Shown piece by piece: positions 16,966 through 24,996 of a DNA stretch of 39,674 nt. The stretch covers positions 1-39,674 of the forward strand of contig CANLXL010000022.1 of assembly GCA_947495125.1 (NCBI GenBank). The letters are read 5' to 3'. The notes under the pieces are model-generated. The model ran no database searches and had not been told where the DNA came from. It saw only the letters and a program-made list of their open reading frames with translations. Position numbers and translations under genes: made by a program. The number at the start of each line of letters is the position of its first letter. Position 1 is the first letter of the stretch. This stretch comes from an uncultured Flaviramulus sp. Lineage in GTDB: Bacteria; Bacteroidota; Bacteroidia; Flavobacteriales; Flavobacteriaceae.

Positions 16966-18019
16966 ATTAAAAGTATTGGTTGTAGGCTGTGGAAATATGG
17001 GAACCTCTCATGCCAGAGCTTATCATCAACTAAAGGAATTTGAAATTGTAGGTTTGGTAAGTCGCAGTGCAGAAAGTCGGGAGCGTTTATCTGAAGAACT
17101 GGGCGGACTTCCAATGTATAGTGATTTTTATGAAGCTTTAACTACCACGAAACCGGATGTTGTGTCTATTAATACGTATCCGGACACCCATGCCGCTTAT
17201 GTTCGTGAAAGTTTAAAAGCAAACGCTCATGTTTTTGTTGAAAAACCTTTGGCAACCAGTGTTGCAGAGTCTGAAGCATTAGTAAAATTGGCTGAGGTAA
17301 CTAATAAGAAGCTGGTGATTGGTTACATTTTGCGTGTACATCCGGCCTGGACAAAATTTGTAGAAATTGCGCAAAGCTTAGGAACTCCTTTGGTGATGCG
17401 GATGAATCTGAACCAACAAAGCTCCGGTGACCAGTGGAAAACCCATAAACAACTCATGAAATCGATGTCACCAATTGTGGATTGCGGTGTTCATTATGTT
17501 GATATTATGTGTATGATGACCAAATCCAAACCGGTAAGTGTGAGTGCTATTGGTGCGCGTTTATCGGATGAAGTCGATTCAAAAATGTATAACTATGGGC
17601 AGTTACAGGTACGCTTTGAAAATGGTTCTGTAGGATGGTATGAGGCCGGTTGGGGGCCAATGATGAGTGAAACAGCTTTTTTTGTAAAGGATGTTATTGG
17701 CCCTAAAGGGGCTGTATCTATTGTTGACGACAACAAAGGCGCCTCTGAAGATATCGAAGGTCATACCAAAACCGGATGCTTGAAATTACACCATAGCGCC
17801 TTAGATGCCCGTGGTAACTTCATGAAGTCGGATGAATATCTAAGTACCGAAGACGAGCCGGATCATGACGGTTTATGCCTTCTGGAGCAGCAATTTTTGT
17901 TGAAGGCCATCACCGAAGACATGGATCTTACCGATCATATGCATGATGCCGTAAATAGCTTAAAGATCGTTTTGGCCGCCGATGAAGCGTTTAGAACGGG
18001 TAAGACTGTTGCGTTGTAA
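16958..18019 (+). CDS. Gfo/Idh/MocA-family NAD(P)-dependent oxidoreductase
   Basis: 353 aa from the ATG at 16958, chosen because the Rossmann fold begins immediately (KLKVLVVGCGNMGTSHARAY); an upstream ATG at 16910 would add 16 unlikely residues and overlap the permease more. The family oxidises sugars, inositols or related polyols. The catalytic Lys is in VEKPLA (K96), and the second motif DCGVHYVD (D175, H179) gives the usual Asp/His pair. The ATG lies inside the 3' end of the MFS gene (8-base overlap). Permease plus dehydrogenase suggests a small uptake and oxidation unit for a sugar derivative; the substrate cannot be read from sequence. Confidence 0.92.
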   Translation: MNKLKVLVVGCGNMGTSHARAYHQLKEFEIVGLVSRSAESRERLSEELGGLPMYSDFYEALTTTKPDVVSINTYPDTHAAYVRESLKANAHVFVEKPLATSVAESEALVKLAEVTNKKLVIGYILRVHPAWTKFVEIAQSLGTPLVMRMNLNQQSSGDQWKTHKQLMKSMSPIVDCGVHYVDIMCMMTKSKPVSVSAIGARLSDEVDSKMYNYGQLQVRFENGSVGWYEAGWGPMMSETAFFVKDVIGPKGAVSIVDDNKGASEDIEGHTKTGCLKLHHSALDARGNFMKSDEYLSTEDEPDHDGLCLLEQQFLLKAITEDMDLTDHMHDAVNSLKIVLAADEAFRTGKTVAL

Positions 18020-18036
18020 TCATTGATGGTACTCAT

Positions 18037-18080
18037 AAAACAGGGCTAGTTCATTTAATGAACTAGCCCTGTTTTTTATA
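18037..18080. terminator. Strong bidirectional rho-independent terminator
   Basis: A perfect 19-base inverted repeat: 18037-18055 is the exact reverse complement of 18057-18075, with one base between. The stem holds AGGGCTAGTTC paired with GAACTAGCCCT. It starts with A4 and is followed by T6 counted from 18072, so it can end transcription from both the dehydrogenase (plus) and the lipoprotein gene (minus). Confidence 0.92.
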
Positions 18081-18093
18081 ATGACTTGTTTAT

Positions 18094-18882
18094 TTATTCG
18101 TAGATAAACTCTAAGGTGTCATCGGACTCACCGATAGAAGTACTTATTGCTGATATCGGATATCCTTTTTCATTATAAACAAATTCAAAAGTTTCTTTGT
18201 TATTAAAACTGGCCCCACTTTCTGTGTAACTAGTCATATTGTTGGTATTCCCGTAAATCAGTGCTCCAAATTCATTTTCACTTAAAATATTCAGAACTTC
18301 AATAGCATGAACGTTTTTAAACATGTTGTTTTTATCATCATAAGTAATTGATATTTGAAAATCATCATCTTCTGTTTTGATTTTTGAAATGTTATTTCCG
18401 CCGTCCAGGGTAATGGTTTCGGTCCTGTGTGATTCAAATTCAGCATTAGAATAGCTTACTGAAACCACATCGGTGAAAGTACCATCATTGTTATAAGTAA
18501 TATCGTGTTTATACTTGCGATCGCTTAATCCGGAAGTTTCAAAAAAAGTTTCAGTAAAGGTGGCAACTTTTTCATTAACATTATAATCTAATATTACGGT
18601 AGCCTCGAGCACACCTTCACTAAAAAAATCGTCTCGAACTAAATGATTATTGTCATCGTAGGTATAAACATTTTTAGTATTATCACCGTAATCAATACTG
18701 GTTAATTTGTTTCCGTCATAGTTAAAAATTTCTGTGTATTCATCATCTGTATCTTTATTATAAACTATTTTCTTTAGTAGAGTCGAATCCATATTTTCTT
18801 CATCTGGGTTTCCTGAAGATTCTGTACTGCAATTCAAAAAAGTTATGCATAAAGCAAAAAGTAGGGCCTGGTTTAATTTCAT
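18094..18882 (-). CDS. Lipoprotein with YD-like repeats, function unknown
   Basis: 262 aa from the ATG at 18882. I prefer this start because it gives a lipoprotein signal (MKLNQALLFALCITFLNC, acylated C18); a longer reading from 18993 adds 37 residues with a poor signal. The mature protein has repeated strands of the form FNYDGNKLTSIDYGDN, YTYDDNNHLVRD and FVYNEKGYPISAI, a short RHS/YD-like pattern common in small Bacteroidetes lipoproteins. There are no catalytic motifs. Likely an envelope-anchored beta-rich protein. A -7 promoter element lies 25 bases upstream. It ends at the shared terminator with the dehydrogenase gene. Confidence 0.85.
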   Translation of the reverse strand: MKLNQALLFALCITFLNCSTESSGNPDEENMDSTLLKKIVYNKDTDDEYTEIFNYDGNKLTSIDYGDNTKNVYTYDDNNHLVRDDFFSEGVLEATVILDYNVNEKVATFTETFFETSGLSDRKYKHDITYNNDGTFTDVVSVSYSNAEFESHRTETITLDGGNNISKIKTEDDDFQISITYDDKNNMFKNVHAIEVLNILSENEFGALIYGNTNNMTSYTESGASFNNKETFEFVYNEKGYPISAISTSIGESDDTLEFIYE

Positions 18883-18907
18883 GATATTGTTTTTAAATTT
18901 TAAGCGG

Positions 18908-18915
18908 CAAATATA
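18908..18915 (-). promoter_or_regulatory. Putative -7 element for the YD-like lipoprotein
   Basis: On the minus strand it reads TATATTTG, an exact TAnnTTTG match, 25 bases upstream of the chosen start at 18882; this placement also supports the shorter start, since the longer reading would begin upstream of the promoter. No clear -33 TTG. Confidence 0.5.
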
Positions 18916-19051
18916 AAATTTAAAAGAAAGAAATATCATATAAATGCAAGAAAAATAATATAAAATAAATAAATATCTTCTTTGTATTTTCACTATGGCA
19001 CAGCTATTGAATTTATAAGATGAACATCTCAGCTAACTTATGGTTATGGTG

Positions 19052-19079
19052 TTGATATTCAGAATTTTAATGATATTTG
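19052..19079 (+). promoter_or_regulatory. Weak candidate promoter for lon
   Basis: TTG at 19052-19054 and GATATTTG at 19072-19079 (seven of eight consensus positions) are separated by 17 bases. It is about 60 bases upstream of the chosen lon start. No heat-shock-type element could be identified. Confidence 0.35.
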
Positions 19080-19138
19080 TAAATAATTAAAAATCGGAGC
19101 AATACTGTTTGAATGACAGATTGACCTTAAAAATATAT

Positions 19139-21589
19139 ATGAAGAAATCTAATTTTATGACTCTTGACAGTTTGTCATTACAGGAGTTTGATGAAAATGC
19201 AGAATTAATTCCTTTAATGACGCCCGAGGACGAGGAAGAAATAAATAATGAAGAATTACCGGAAACCTTGCCAATACTTTCTTTAAGAAATACGGTGTTG
19301 TTTCCCGGTGTGGTTATTCCAATTACTGCGGGGCGCGACAAGTCCATAAAACTTATTAACGATGCCAATAAAGGCGGTAAAGTTATTGGAGTTGTTTCTC
19401 AAAAAGATGAGTCCGTTGAAAATCCAACAGCTAAAGAAATTTATGAAACCGGTACAGTGGCAAGAATACTGCGTGTTCTAAAAATGCCGGATGGCAATGT
19501 TACGGTTATTATTCAGGGTAAAAAGCGTTTTAAAGTGGCCGAGGTGATCACCGAAGAGCCTTATATGAACGCTACTATTCGGGAAGTACCGGAAGCTCGC
19601 CCTGCTTTAAACAACAAGGAGTTTTCAGCAATTATTGACTCTATTAAGGATTTGGCACTCGAAATTATTAAGGAAAGTCCAAACATTCCCAGTGAAGCTT
19701 CATTTGCCATCAAAAATATAGAAAGCAATTCGTTTCTGGTGAATTTTGTATCGTCAAACATGAACCTTTCCGTAGCCGAAAAGCAGAAGCTTTTGGAAAA
19801 TAACGATTTGAAAAGTCGTGCCTTAGCAACTCTTAAGTATATGAATGTTGAATTCCAAAAATTGGAACTTAAAAACGATATTCAGTCTAAGGTGCAAATG
19901 GATATGAGTCAGCAGCAACGTGAATATTTCTTGCATCAGCAAATGAAAACCATCCAGGAAGAGTTGGGTGGCGTGAGTCATGATGGCGAAATAGAAGAGA
20001 TGAAAGCGCGTGCTAAAGACAAAGCATGGGATGACAATATTGCCAAGCATTTTAATAAGGAAATCGCTAAAATGCAACGTATGAATCCTCAGGTTGCCGA
20101 ATATTCCATTCAACGCAACTATTTGGAATTGTTTTTAGATTTACCATGGAATGAGTTTAGCGAAGACAAATTCGATTTAAAACGGGCGAAGAAAATTTTA
20201 GACCGAGATCATTTTGGTTTAGAGGATGTGAAACGTAGAATTATTGAATATCTGGCCGTCTTAAAATTACGTAACGATATGAAGTCTCCGATTCTGTGTT
20301 TATATGGACCTCCGGGAGTTGGTAAAACGTCCTTAGGAAAATCTATCGCTGAAGCTCTAGGTCGCGAATATGTAAGAATCTCATTGGGAGGTTTACGTGA
20401 TGAGGCCGAAATTCGAGGGCATAGGAAAACCTATATTGGGGCTATGCCGGGGCGTATTATCCAAAGTTTAAAAAAGGCAGGGACATCAAATCCTGTTTTT
20501 GTTTTAGATGAAATTGATAAGCTTTCGAACTCACACCAGGGAGATCCCTCGTCTGCAATGCTTGAAGTTTTAGATCCGGAACAGAATAGTGAATTCTATG
20601 ATAACTTTTTAGAAATGGGTTATGATTTGTCTAAAGTGATGTTTATAGCAACATCCAATAGCCTATCGACCATTCAGCCGGCCCTACGTGACCGGATGGA
20701 GATTATCAATGTTACGGGTTACACCATTGAAGAAAAGGTTGAGATCGGGAAGCGCCATTTATTGCCAAAACAGCTGGTAGAACATGGTTTAACCCATAAG
20801 GATATTAAAATTGCCAAGCCACAGTTGGAAAAAATCGTTGAAGGCTATACCCGCGAATCCGGCGTACGTGGCTTAGAAAAGCAAATTGCAAAGATGGTGC
20901 GTTATGCGGCCAAAAATATTGCCATGGAAGAGGATTACAATGTTAAAATTTCTAATGATGACATTGTAGAGGTTTTAGGCGGCCCGAAATTAGAGCGCGA
21001 TAAATACGAGAATAACAATGTGGCCGGCGTGGTTACAGGATTAGCATGGACGCGTGTTGGTGGTGATATTTTGTTTATTGAATCGATTTTATCCAAAGGA
21101 AAAGGAGCACTAACCATCACAGGTAATCTTGGTAAAGTGATGAAGGAGTCTGCAACGATTGCTATGGAGTATATCAAGTCCAATGCGGATATTTTTGGTA
21201 TAGATCCTGAGATTTTCGATAAATATAATGTTCATATTCATGTGCCTGAAGGGGCGACACCTAAAGATGGACCAAGTGCCGGAGTTACCATGTTAACCTC
21301 TTTAGTATCCCTATTTACACAACGAAAAGTAAAGAAAAGCTTAGCCATGACCGGGGAAATCACTCTAAGAGGTAAAGTGCTTCCGGTTGGGGGAATTAAA
21401 GAAAAGATCTTGGCAGCGAAACGTGCCCGCATCAAAGAAATATTGCTTTGCGAAGATAATCGTAGAGATATAGAGGAGATCAAAGCCGAGTATTTAAAAG
21501 GCTTAACCTTTCATTATGTGACTGATATGAGTGATGTTGTTAAAATAGCATTAACCACTCAGAAGGTTAAAAATGCTAAAAAGCTTTAA
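19139..21589 (+). CDS. lon: ATP-dependent Lon protease
   Basis: 816 aa from the ATG at 19139 ([20 protein letters not shown]); an ATG-led reading 30 bases earlier exists but the residues it adds look random. The order is N-terminal substrate-binding LON domain (about 45-250, [20 protein letters not shown]), coiled linker, AAA+ module with Walker A GPPGVGKT (390-397) and Walker B VFVLDEID, then the protease domain with the Ser-Lys dyad: S713 in DGPSAGVTM and K754 in GGIKEK. It degrades misfolded and regulatory cytoplasmic proteins using ATP. Transcribed alone, with a possible hairpin after the stop. Confidence 0.97.
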   Translation: MKKSNFMTLDSLSLQEFDENAELIPLMTPEDEEEINNEELPETLPILSLRNTVLFPGVVIPITAGRDKSIKLINDANKGGKVIGVVSQKDESVENPTAKEIYETGTVARILRVLKMPDGNVTVIIQGKKRFKVAEVITEEPYMNATIREVPEARPALNNKEFSAIIDSIKDLALEIIKESPNIPSEASFAIKNIESNSFLVNFVSSNMNLSVAEKQKLLENNDLKSRALATLKYMNVEFQKLELKNDIQSKVQMDMSQQQREYFLHQQMKTIQEELGGVSHDGEIEEMKARAKDKAWDDNIAKHFNKEIAKMQRMNPQVAEYSIQRNYLELFLDLPWNEFSEDKFDLKRAKKILDRDHFGLEDVKRRIIEYLAVLKLRNDMKSPILCLYGPPGVGKTSLGKSIAEALGREYVRISLGGLRDEAEIRGHRKTYIGAMPGRIIQSLKKAGTSNPVFVLDEIDKLSNSHQGDPSSAMLEVLDPEQNSEFYDNFLEMGYDLSKVMFIATSNSLSTIQPALRDRMEIINVTGYTIEEKVEIGKRHLLPKQLVEHGLTHKDIKIAKPQLEKIVEGYTRESGVRGLEKQIAKMVRYAAKNIAMEEDYNVKISNDDIVEVLGGPKLERDKYENNNVAGVVTGLAWTRVGGDILFIESILSKGKGALTITGNLGKVMKESATIAMEYIKSNADIFGIDPEIFDKYNVHIHVPEGATPKDGPSAGVTMLTSLVSLFTQRKVKKSLAMTGEITLRGKVLPVGGIKEKILAAKRARIKEILLCEDNRRDIEEIKAEYLKGLTFHYVTDMSDVVKIALTTQKVKNAKKL

Positions 21590-21609
21590 AACTTTAAGTT
21601 GTATGAATG

Positions 21610-21653
21610 CAGTCGAGAACTATAGGTTATGATATGAAATAGTCTCTCGACTG
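21610..21653 (+). terminator. Inverted repeat downstream of lon, possible terminator
   Basis: CAGTCGAGA (21610-21618) pairs perfectly with TCTCGACTG (21645-21653); outer wobble and A-U pairs and an inner ACT/AGT extend it. The tail is GTGTTTGAT, without a strong T run, so termination is only possible. Confidence 0.4.
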
Positions 21654-21757
21654 TGTTTGATGAAACATCTGCTTTTCCTTGTTTGGAATGACTTCGATTA
21701 AAATAAAAGATTGGTACTCCCGTTTTAAGATAGATTTAGTTACTTTGTATTCTAAAT

Positions 21758-22777
21758 ATGCTAAGGAAAATTATCACGCTTTTTTGTTTGCTTTTTTTTG
21801 CTTCTACCTACGCACAAGTTGGGGGTGAAAGTACCTATCAGTTTCTTAACCTGATCTCATCTCCTCGTCAGGCGGCTTTAGGAGGCAAAATATTAACGAA
21901 TGTTGATTATGACGTCACCCAGGGTCTATATAACCCAGCCACTATTAATGTGGAAATGGACAACCAGTTAGCGGTTAATTACACCAGTTATTTAGGCGGT
22001 ATCGGTTATGGTACAGCGGCTTATGCCTATACCTTAGATAGAAGGACACAGACCTTTCATGGAGGCATTACCTATATTAATTATGGATCCTTTGAGGGCT
22101 ATGATGAAGATGGTAACGAAACCGGATCTTTTACAGGAAACGAAGCGGCATTGTCGTTAGGATATGCAACACAGATAGGTTATTCCGATTTTTATTTTGG
22201 TGCCAATCTAAAGCTCATAACTTCAAAATTGGAACAGTATAGTTCTTTCGGAGCAGCAGCAGATCTGGGCTTATTGTATATTAATGAAGATATAGATTTT
22301 CATGCGGCTGTGGCCATTAGGAATTTAGGTACACAGATTACAACCTATGCGGGTCTAAACGAGCCACTACCTTTTGAAGTAGATTTTGGAATGTCGCAAA
22401 CCCTCGAGAATGTCCCTATTCGCTGGCATGTAACGTTTGAAAATTTACAAAAATGGCCGATTGGAAGACCCAATCCTGCACGTGCAACAAGTGATCTGGG
22501 AGGAAATCAAACCAGCGAGAAAATTGGTTTTTTGGGCCAGGTTATCCGGCATACCATTCTTGGAGCAGAATTATTCCCTGAAGGTGGTTTTAATATACGA
22601 TTAGGTTACAACTTTAGAAGGGCCGAAGAATTACGAATTGTAGATCAGCGGAATTTTTCAGGATTATCGGCGGGGTTTTCAATAAAAATGAATAAAATGC
22701 GATTTAGCTATACGCATGCCAAATATACCAGTGCCGCTAATTCAAGTTTTTTTGGTTTGCAGATTGATTTACAGTAA
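21758..22777 (+). CDS. porQ: Type IX secretion system protein PorQ
   Basis: 339 aa. Signal peptide about 1-19 (FCLLFFASTYAQ). The protein is an outer-membrane beta-barrel of the PorQ/PorV-like (FadL-like) kind: after the signal come GGESTYQFLNLISSPRQAAL and GGKILTNVDYDVTQGLYNPA, the usual PorQ opening. In the type IX secretion system PorQ works at the outer membrane with PorU, PorV and PorZ, the attachment complex for cargo proteins. It lies directly upstream of cmk, an order I know as common in flavobacteria, with 75 bases between. Confidence 0.9.
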   Translation: MLRKIITLFCLLFFASTYAQVGGESTYQFLNLISSPRQAALGGKILTNVDYDVTQGLYNPATINVEMDNQLAVNYTSYLGGIGYGTAAYAYTLDRRTQTFHGGITYINYGSFEGYDEDGNETGSFTGNEAALSLGYATQIGYSDFYFGANLKLITSKLEQYSSFGAAADLGLLYINEDIDFHAAVAIRNLGTQITTYAGLNEPLPFEVDFGMSQTLENVPIRWHVTFENLQKWPIGRPNPARATSDLGGNQTSEKIGFLGQVIRHTILGAELFPEGGFNIRLGYNFRRAEELRIVDQRNFSGLSAGFSIKMNKMRFSYTHAKYTSAANSSFFGLQIDLQ

Positions 22778-22816
22778 TAAGTACTTACAATGGAAAGAAG
22801 ATATGAGTGAAAACAT

Positions 22817-22824
22817 TAATTTTG
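22817..22824 (+). promoter_or_regulatory. Putative -7 element for cmk
   Basis: TAATTTTG fits TAnnTTTG exactly and is 28 bases upstream of the cmk start. No clear TTG at -33, so cmk may also be read through from porQ. Confidence 0.4.
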
Positions 22825-22852
22825 AACTTTAGACATAAATAATTAAGACTTC

Positions 22853-23560
22853 ATGAGTAAAATAACCATTGCAATTGACGGATTTTCATCCACTGGTAAA
22901 AGCACCATTGCTAAGCAACTTGCAAGGCATTTAGGCTACGTTTATGTGGATTCCGGTGCGATGTACAGGGCAGTAACCTTCTATGCTATGGACAACGATC
23001 TGATTACGGATGATTTTTTTGATGTAGAAGCGCTGATTTCTCAATTAGAGAACATCAAAATAAGTTTTGTTTTTAATGAAGATTTAGGATTTGCAGAGGT
23101 CTATTTAAATGGTGTAAATATTGAAAAAGAGATCCGTACATTAAGAGTGTCTAGTTTTGTAAGTAAGGTGGCCGAAATATCTGAGGTTCGAGCGTTATTA
23201 GTAAAACAGCAACAACACATGGGAAGGAATAAAGGTGTGGTGATGGATGGTAGAGATATTGGTACGGTTGTTTTTGTTGATGCGGAATTGAAGCTTTTTA
23301 TGACAGCTTCAGCAGAAACCAGAGCCATCAGACGCTATAATGAATTGCTGGAACGCGGTGATGATGTGGTCTATGAGGACGTGTTGCGTAATGTACAGGA
23401 ACGCGACTATATTGATTCTCACAGAGAAGATTCTCCTTTAATTATGGCAGAAGATGCCATAGAAATAGACAATTCGACATTGACTTTAGAAGCCCAATTT
23501 GATATGATCTTAGATCTGGCAAATAAAGCGCTGGAAAAAGAAAAGTCGTCTGAAACATAA
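22853..23560 (+). CDS. cmk: Cytidylate kinase
   Basis: 235 aa, P-loop kinase that phosphorylates CMP and dCMP with ATP. The P-loop is GFSSTGKST at residues 10-18. The CMP-binding region has VDSGAMYRAVTFYA, and VMDGRDIGTVVF is the conserved Asp/Arg block. RDYIDSHREDSPL carries the lid/Arg residues. Length is as expected for the bacterial enzyme. Last gene of the porQ-cmk pair; a short inverted repeat spans the stop codon, between it and the convergent small membrane protein cluster. Confidence 0.96.
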   Translation: MSKITIAIDGFSSTGKSTIAKQLARHLGYVYVDSGAMYRAVTFYAMDNDLITDDFFDVEALISQLENIKISFVFNEDLGFAEVYLNGVNIEKEIRTLRVSSFVSKVAEISEVRALLVKQQQHMGRNKGVVMDGRDIGTVVFVDAELKLFMTASAETRAIRRYNELLERGDDVVYEDVLRNVQERDYIDSHREDSPLIMAEDAIEIDNSTLTLEAQFDMILDLANKALEKEKSSET

Positions 23561-23576
23561 TATCTCAAACGACTTT
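23542..23576. terminator. Possible terminator between cmk and the convergent cluster
   Basis: AAAGTCGT (23542-23549) pairs with ACGACTTT (23569-23576), 8 perfect base pairs plus a TGA/TCA inner match across one mismatch. The left arm lies inside the last codons of cmk. It is A/T-flanked on both sides, so it could serve both directions, but the T run is short. Confidence 0.4.
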
Positions 23577-23598
23577 GTATTTAAACGGACAGCACGTT

Positions 23599-23931
23599 TT
23601 ATTGTCCCATCATTTCTCTCATTTTTTCTTGCATCAATTCCTGATCTTGCATGGCTTCCCAACCAAAAGCGGTAATAGCCCAAATCACAAAAATTAAATA
23701 AAGTGCACTTAAAACAATACCAATTATAGCCAATATTTTACCGGTCTTCACATTGGAAAAACCAGTATAGGCTTCCGGATTTTCAGCATAGAGTTTTGTC
23801 GCCTTATTTGCCAATACTAAGGCAATAACACCTAATATTAATCCGATGATACCATAGCAACAACAGGTTACTATTGATAAGATTCCGAAAACGAGGATAA
23901 GTGTTGCATTTGGTAATTTTTGTTGTTCCAT
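23599..23931 (-). CDS. CCC-motif small membrane protein
   Basis: 110 aa with two main hydrophobic regions, about 10-42 (LVFGILSIVTCCCYGIIGLI) and 65-92. Three consecutive Cys (residues 23-25) sit in the first helix, the hallmark of a flavobacterial family named for this CCC motif. The C terminus is charged and Met/Gln-rich (MQDQELMQEKMREMMGQ). Function is unknown. Last gene of a four-gene cluster of small membrane proteins, 11 bases after the second DUF2752 gene. Confidence 0.82.
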   Translation of the reverse strand: MEQQKLPNATLILVFGILSIVTCCCYGIIGLILGVIALVLANKATKLYAENPEAYTGFSNVKTGKILAIIGIVLSALYLIFVIWAITAFGWEAMQDQELMQEKMREMMGQ

Positions 23932-23942
23932 GGTTTAGTTTT

Positions 23943-24230
23943 TTATTGGTAAAACGTTTTTAAAATAAAATTGGCTACGATAATAATAGCATTAACAATG
24001 GCCAAAATAAGAATTATTTTATTAGCATACTTAAATTTCTTAAAAGTATTGATCGCAATGATTCCAAAAAGTAGTATTAGCGTATAAACGGCAGGATACA
24101 TATAAAAAGCATCTGTAAAATGCCCTTGAGCAACTAATGCTACAGAGCGTTGCATGCCGCAACCCATACAGTCTATACCAAAAAGTTCCTTATTCAGACA
24201 AGGAAGCATATATTCCTCTAAAGATTGCAT
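23943..24230 (-). CDS. DUF2752 membrane protein (second copy)
   Basis: 95 aa. The DUF2752 signature is visible: MLPCLNKELFGIDCMGCGMQ, with C-x2-C followed by the R-S of GMQRS, then membrane helices at about 40-60 and 70-90. It is shorter than the neighbouring copy because it lacks the first helix. Role unknown; the Cys pair may bind a metal or form a disulfide. It begins 9 bases after the end of the first DUF2752 gene, so they are co-transcribed. Confidence 0.84.
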   Translation of the reverse strand: MQSLEEYMLPCLNKELFGIDCMGCGMQRSVALVAQGHFTDAFYMYPAVYTLILLFGIIAINTFKKFKYANKIILILAIVNAIIIVANFILKTFYQ

Positions 24231-24239
24231 AAAAAAAGT

Positions 24240-24647
24240 TTAGGGTGCTAAAATACTAAAAGGATACAGATCAATATTCCTAAATATCCAAAATAAGATC
24301 ACTATGATGAGTACGGCATAGGTTGTTGTCGCCTTATACAAGATATTCTTATAGTGTCGTTTTAACATTTTATTTATAGCAATGACCATTGCATCATAGG
24401 TTAAGACCAAAACCAAAAGGATAATAAGCACATTATGGCTTAATCCACTTATTATATGGCCATTCAATATTTGATGTACGGCTCTTTGACTTCCACAACC
24501 GGGGCAGTATAGGCCTGTTATTGAATAAAAAGGGCACTTTGGGAAAATGCTGTATTCCGATGGATTATAAAACAAGTAAAAAAGCACCATAACCAGTAAA
24601 AGCAATATGCCTAAACCGACTCCAACAATTTTTAATGTTTTATCCAT
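24240..24647 (-). CDS. DUF2752 membrane protein (first copy)
   Basis: 135 aa from the ATG at 24647 (MDKTLKIVGVG); a TTG two codons earlier is a less likely start. Helix 1 is about 6-27. Then comes the DUF2752 signature CPFYSITGLYCPGCGSQRAV, and two further helices. The ATG overlaps the stop of the CD225 gene by 8 bases (ATGGATAA), a typical sign of translational coupling. The family is widespread in Bacteroidetes, with no established function. The Cys-rich signature (CPxCG) suggests a membrane-bound metal or redox site, which is inference. Confidence 0.86.
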   Translation of the reverse strand: MDKTLKIVGVGLGILLLLVMVLFYLFYNPSEYSIFPKCPFYSITGLYCPGCGSQRAVHQILNGHIISGLSHNVLIILLVLVLTYDAMVIAINKMLKRHYKNILYKATTTYAVLIIVILFWIFRNIDLYPFSILAP

Positions 24648-24909
24648 TGGCAATTGCTCCTAAAAAGGCAACACCAAAAATTAAGATGTAAATTATCCAC
24701 CCAAATAAGGCAATACCTATAGAAACAAGCCCCCAGGTTTTCGCATTTCTTGACGCTTTATTCGCTTCGTCATATTGACCATCTTCATAGGCACTGTTCA
24801 CTTTTGTGGCATAGATAATACTCACGATACCCGTTGGTAAGCAGCATAATATGGTACTTATAATGGCCAAGGCTAAATAACTATTGGGTCTTGCTGGTTT
24901 GTTTTCCAT
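24640..24909 (-). CDS. CD225/dispanin-family membrane protein
   Basis: 89 aa. The N terminus is short and Pro-rich (MENKPARPNSYLALAI), then hydrophobic segment 1 (about 12-33, with LCCLPTGIVSIIYATKV) and a soluble loop YEDGQYDEANKASRNAKTW, then helix 2 (about 59-85). This is the pattern of the CD225 domain: the Cys pair next to PTG, and the loop with K-A-S-R-x-A-K. Animal members (IFITMs) alter membrane curvature and fusion; the bacterial role is unknown. First gene of a cluster with two DUF2752 proteins and a CCC-motif protein. Confidence 0.88.
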   Translation of the reverse strand: MENKPARPNSYLALAIISTILCCLPTGIVSIIYATKVNSAYEDGQYDEANKASRNAKTWGLVSIGIALFGWIIYILIFGVAFLGAIANG

Positions 24910-24996
24910 TTTAAAATGTTTTTGGTTGATAAATTGATTTTAAATATATGGAAAATCGTTGAGATAAAAACAAGTGCCTTTTATTAGGTTCTAATA

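Noticed and set aside
18883-18993. N-terminal extension of the YD-like lipoprotein
   Set aside because: It would include the probable promoter and spoil the lipoprotein signal.
24648-24653. TTG start for the first DUF2752 gene
   Set aside because: The ATG two codons later gives a coupled overlap with the previous stop and is the simpler choice.
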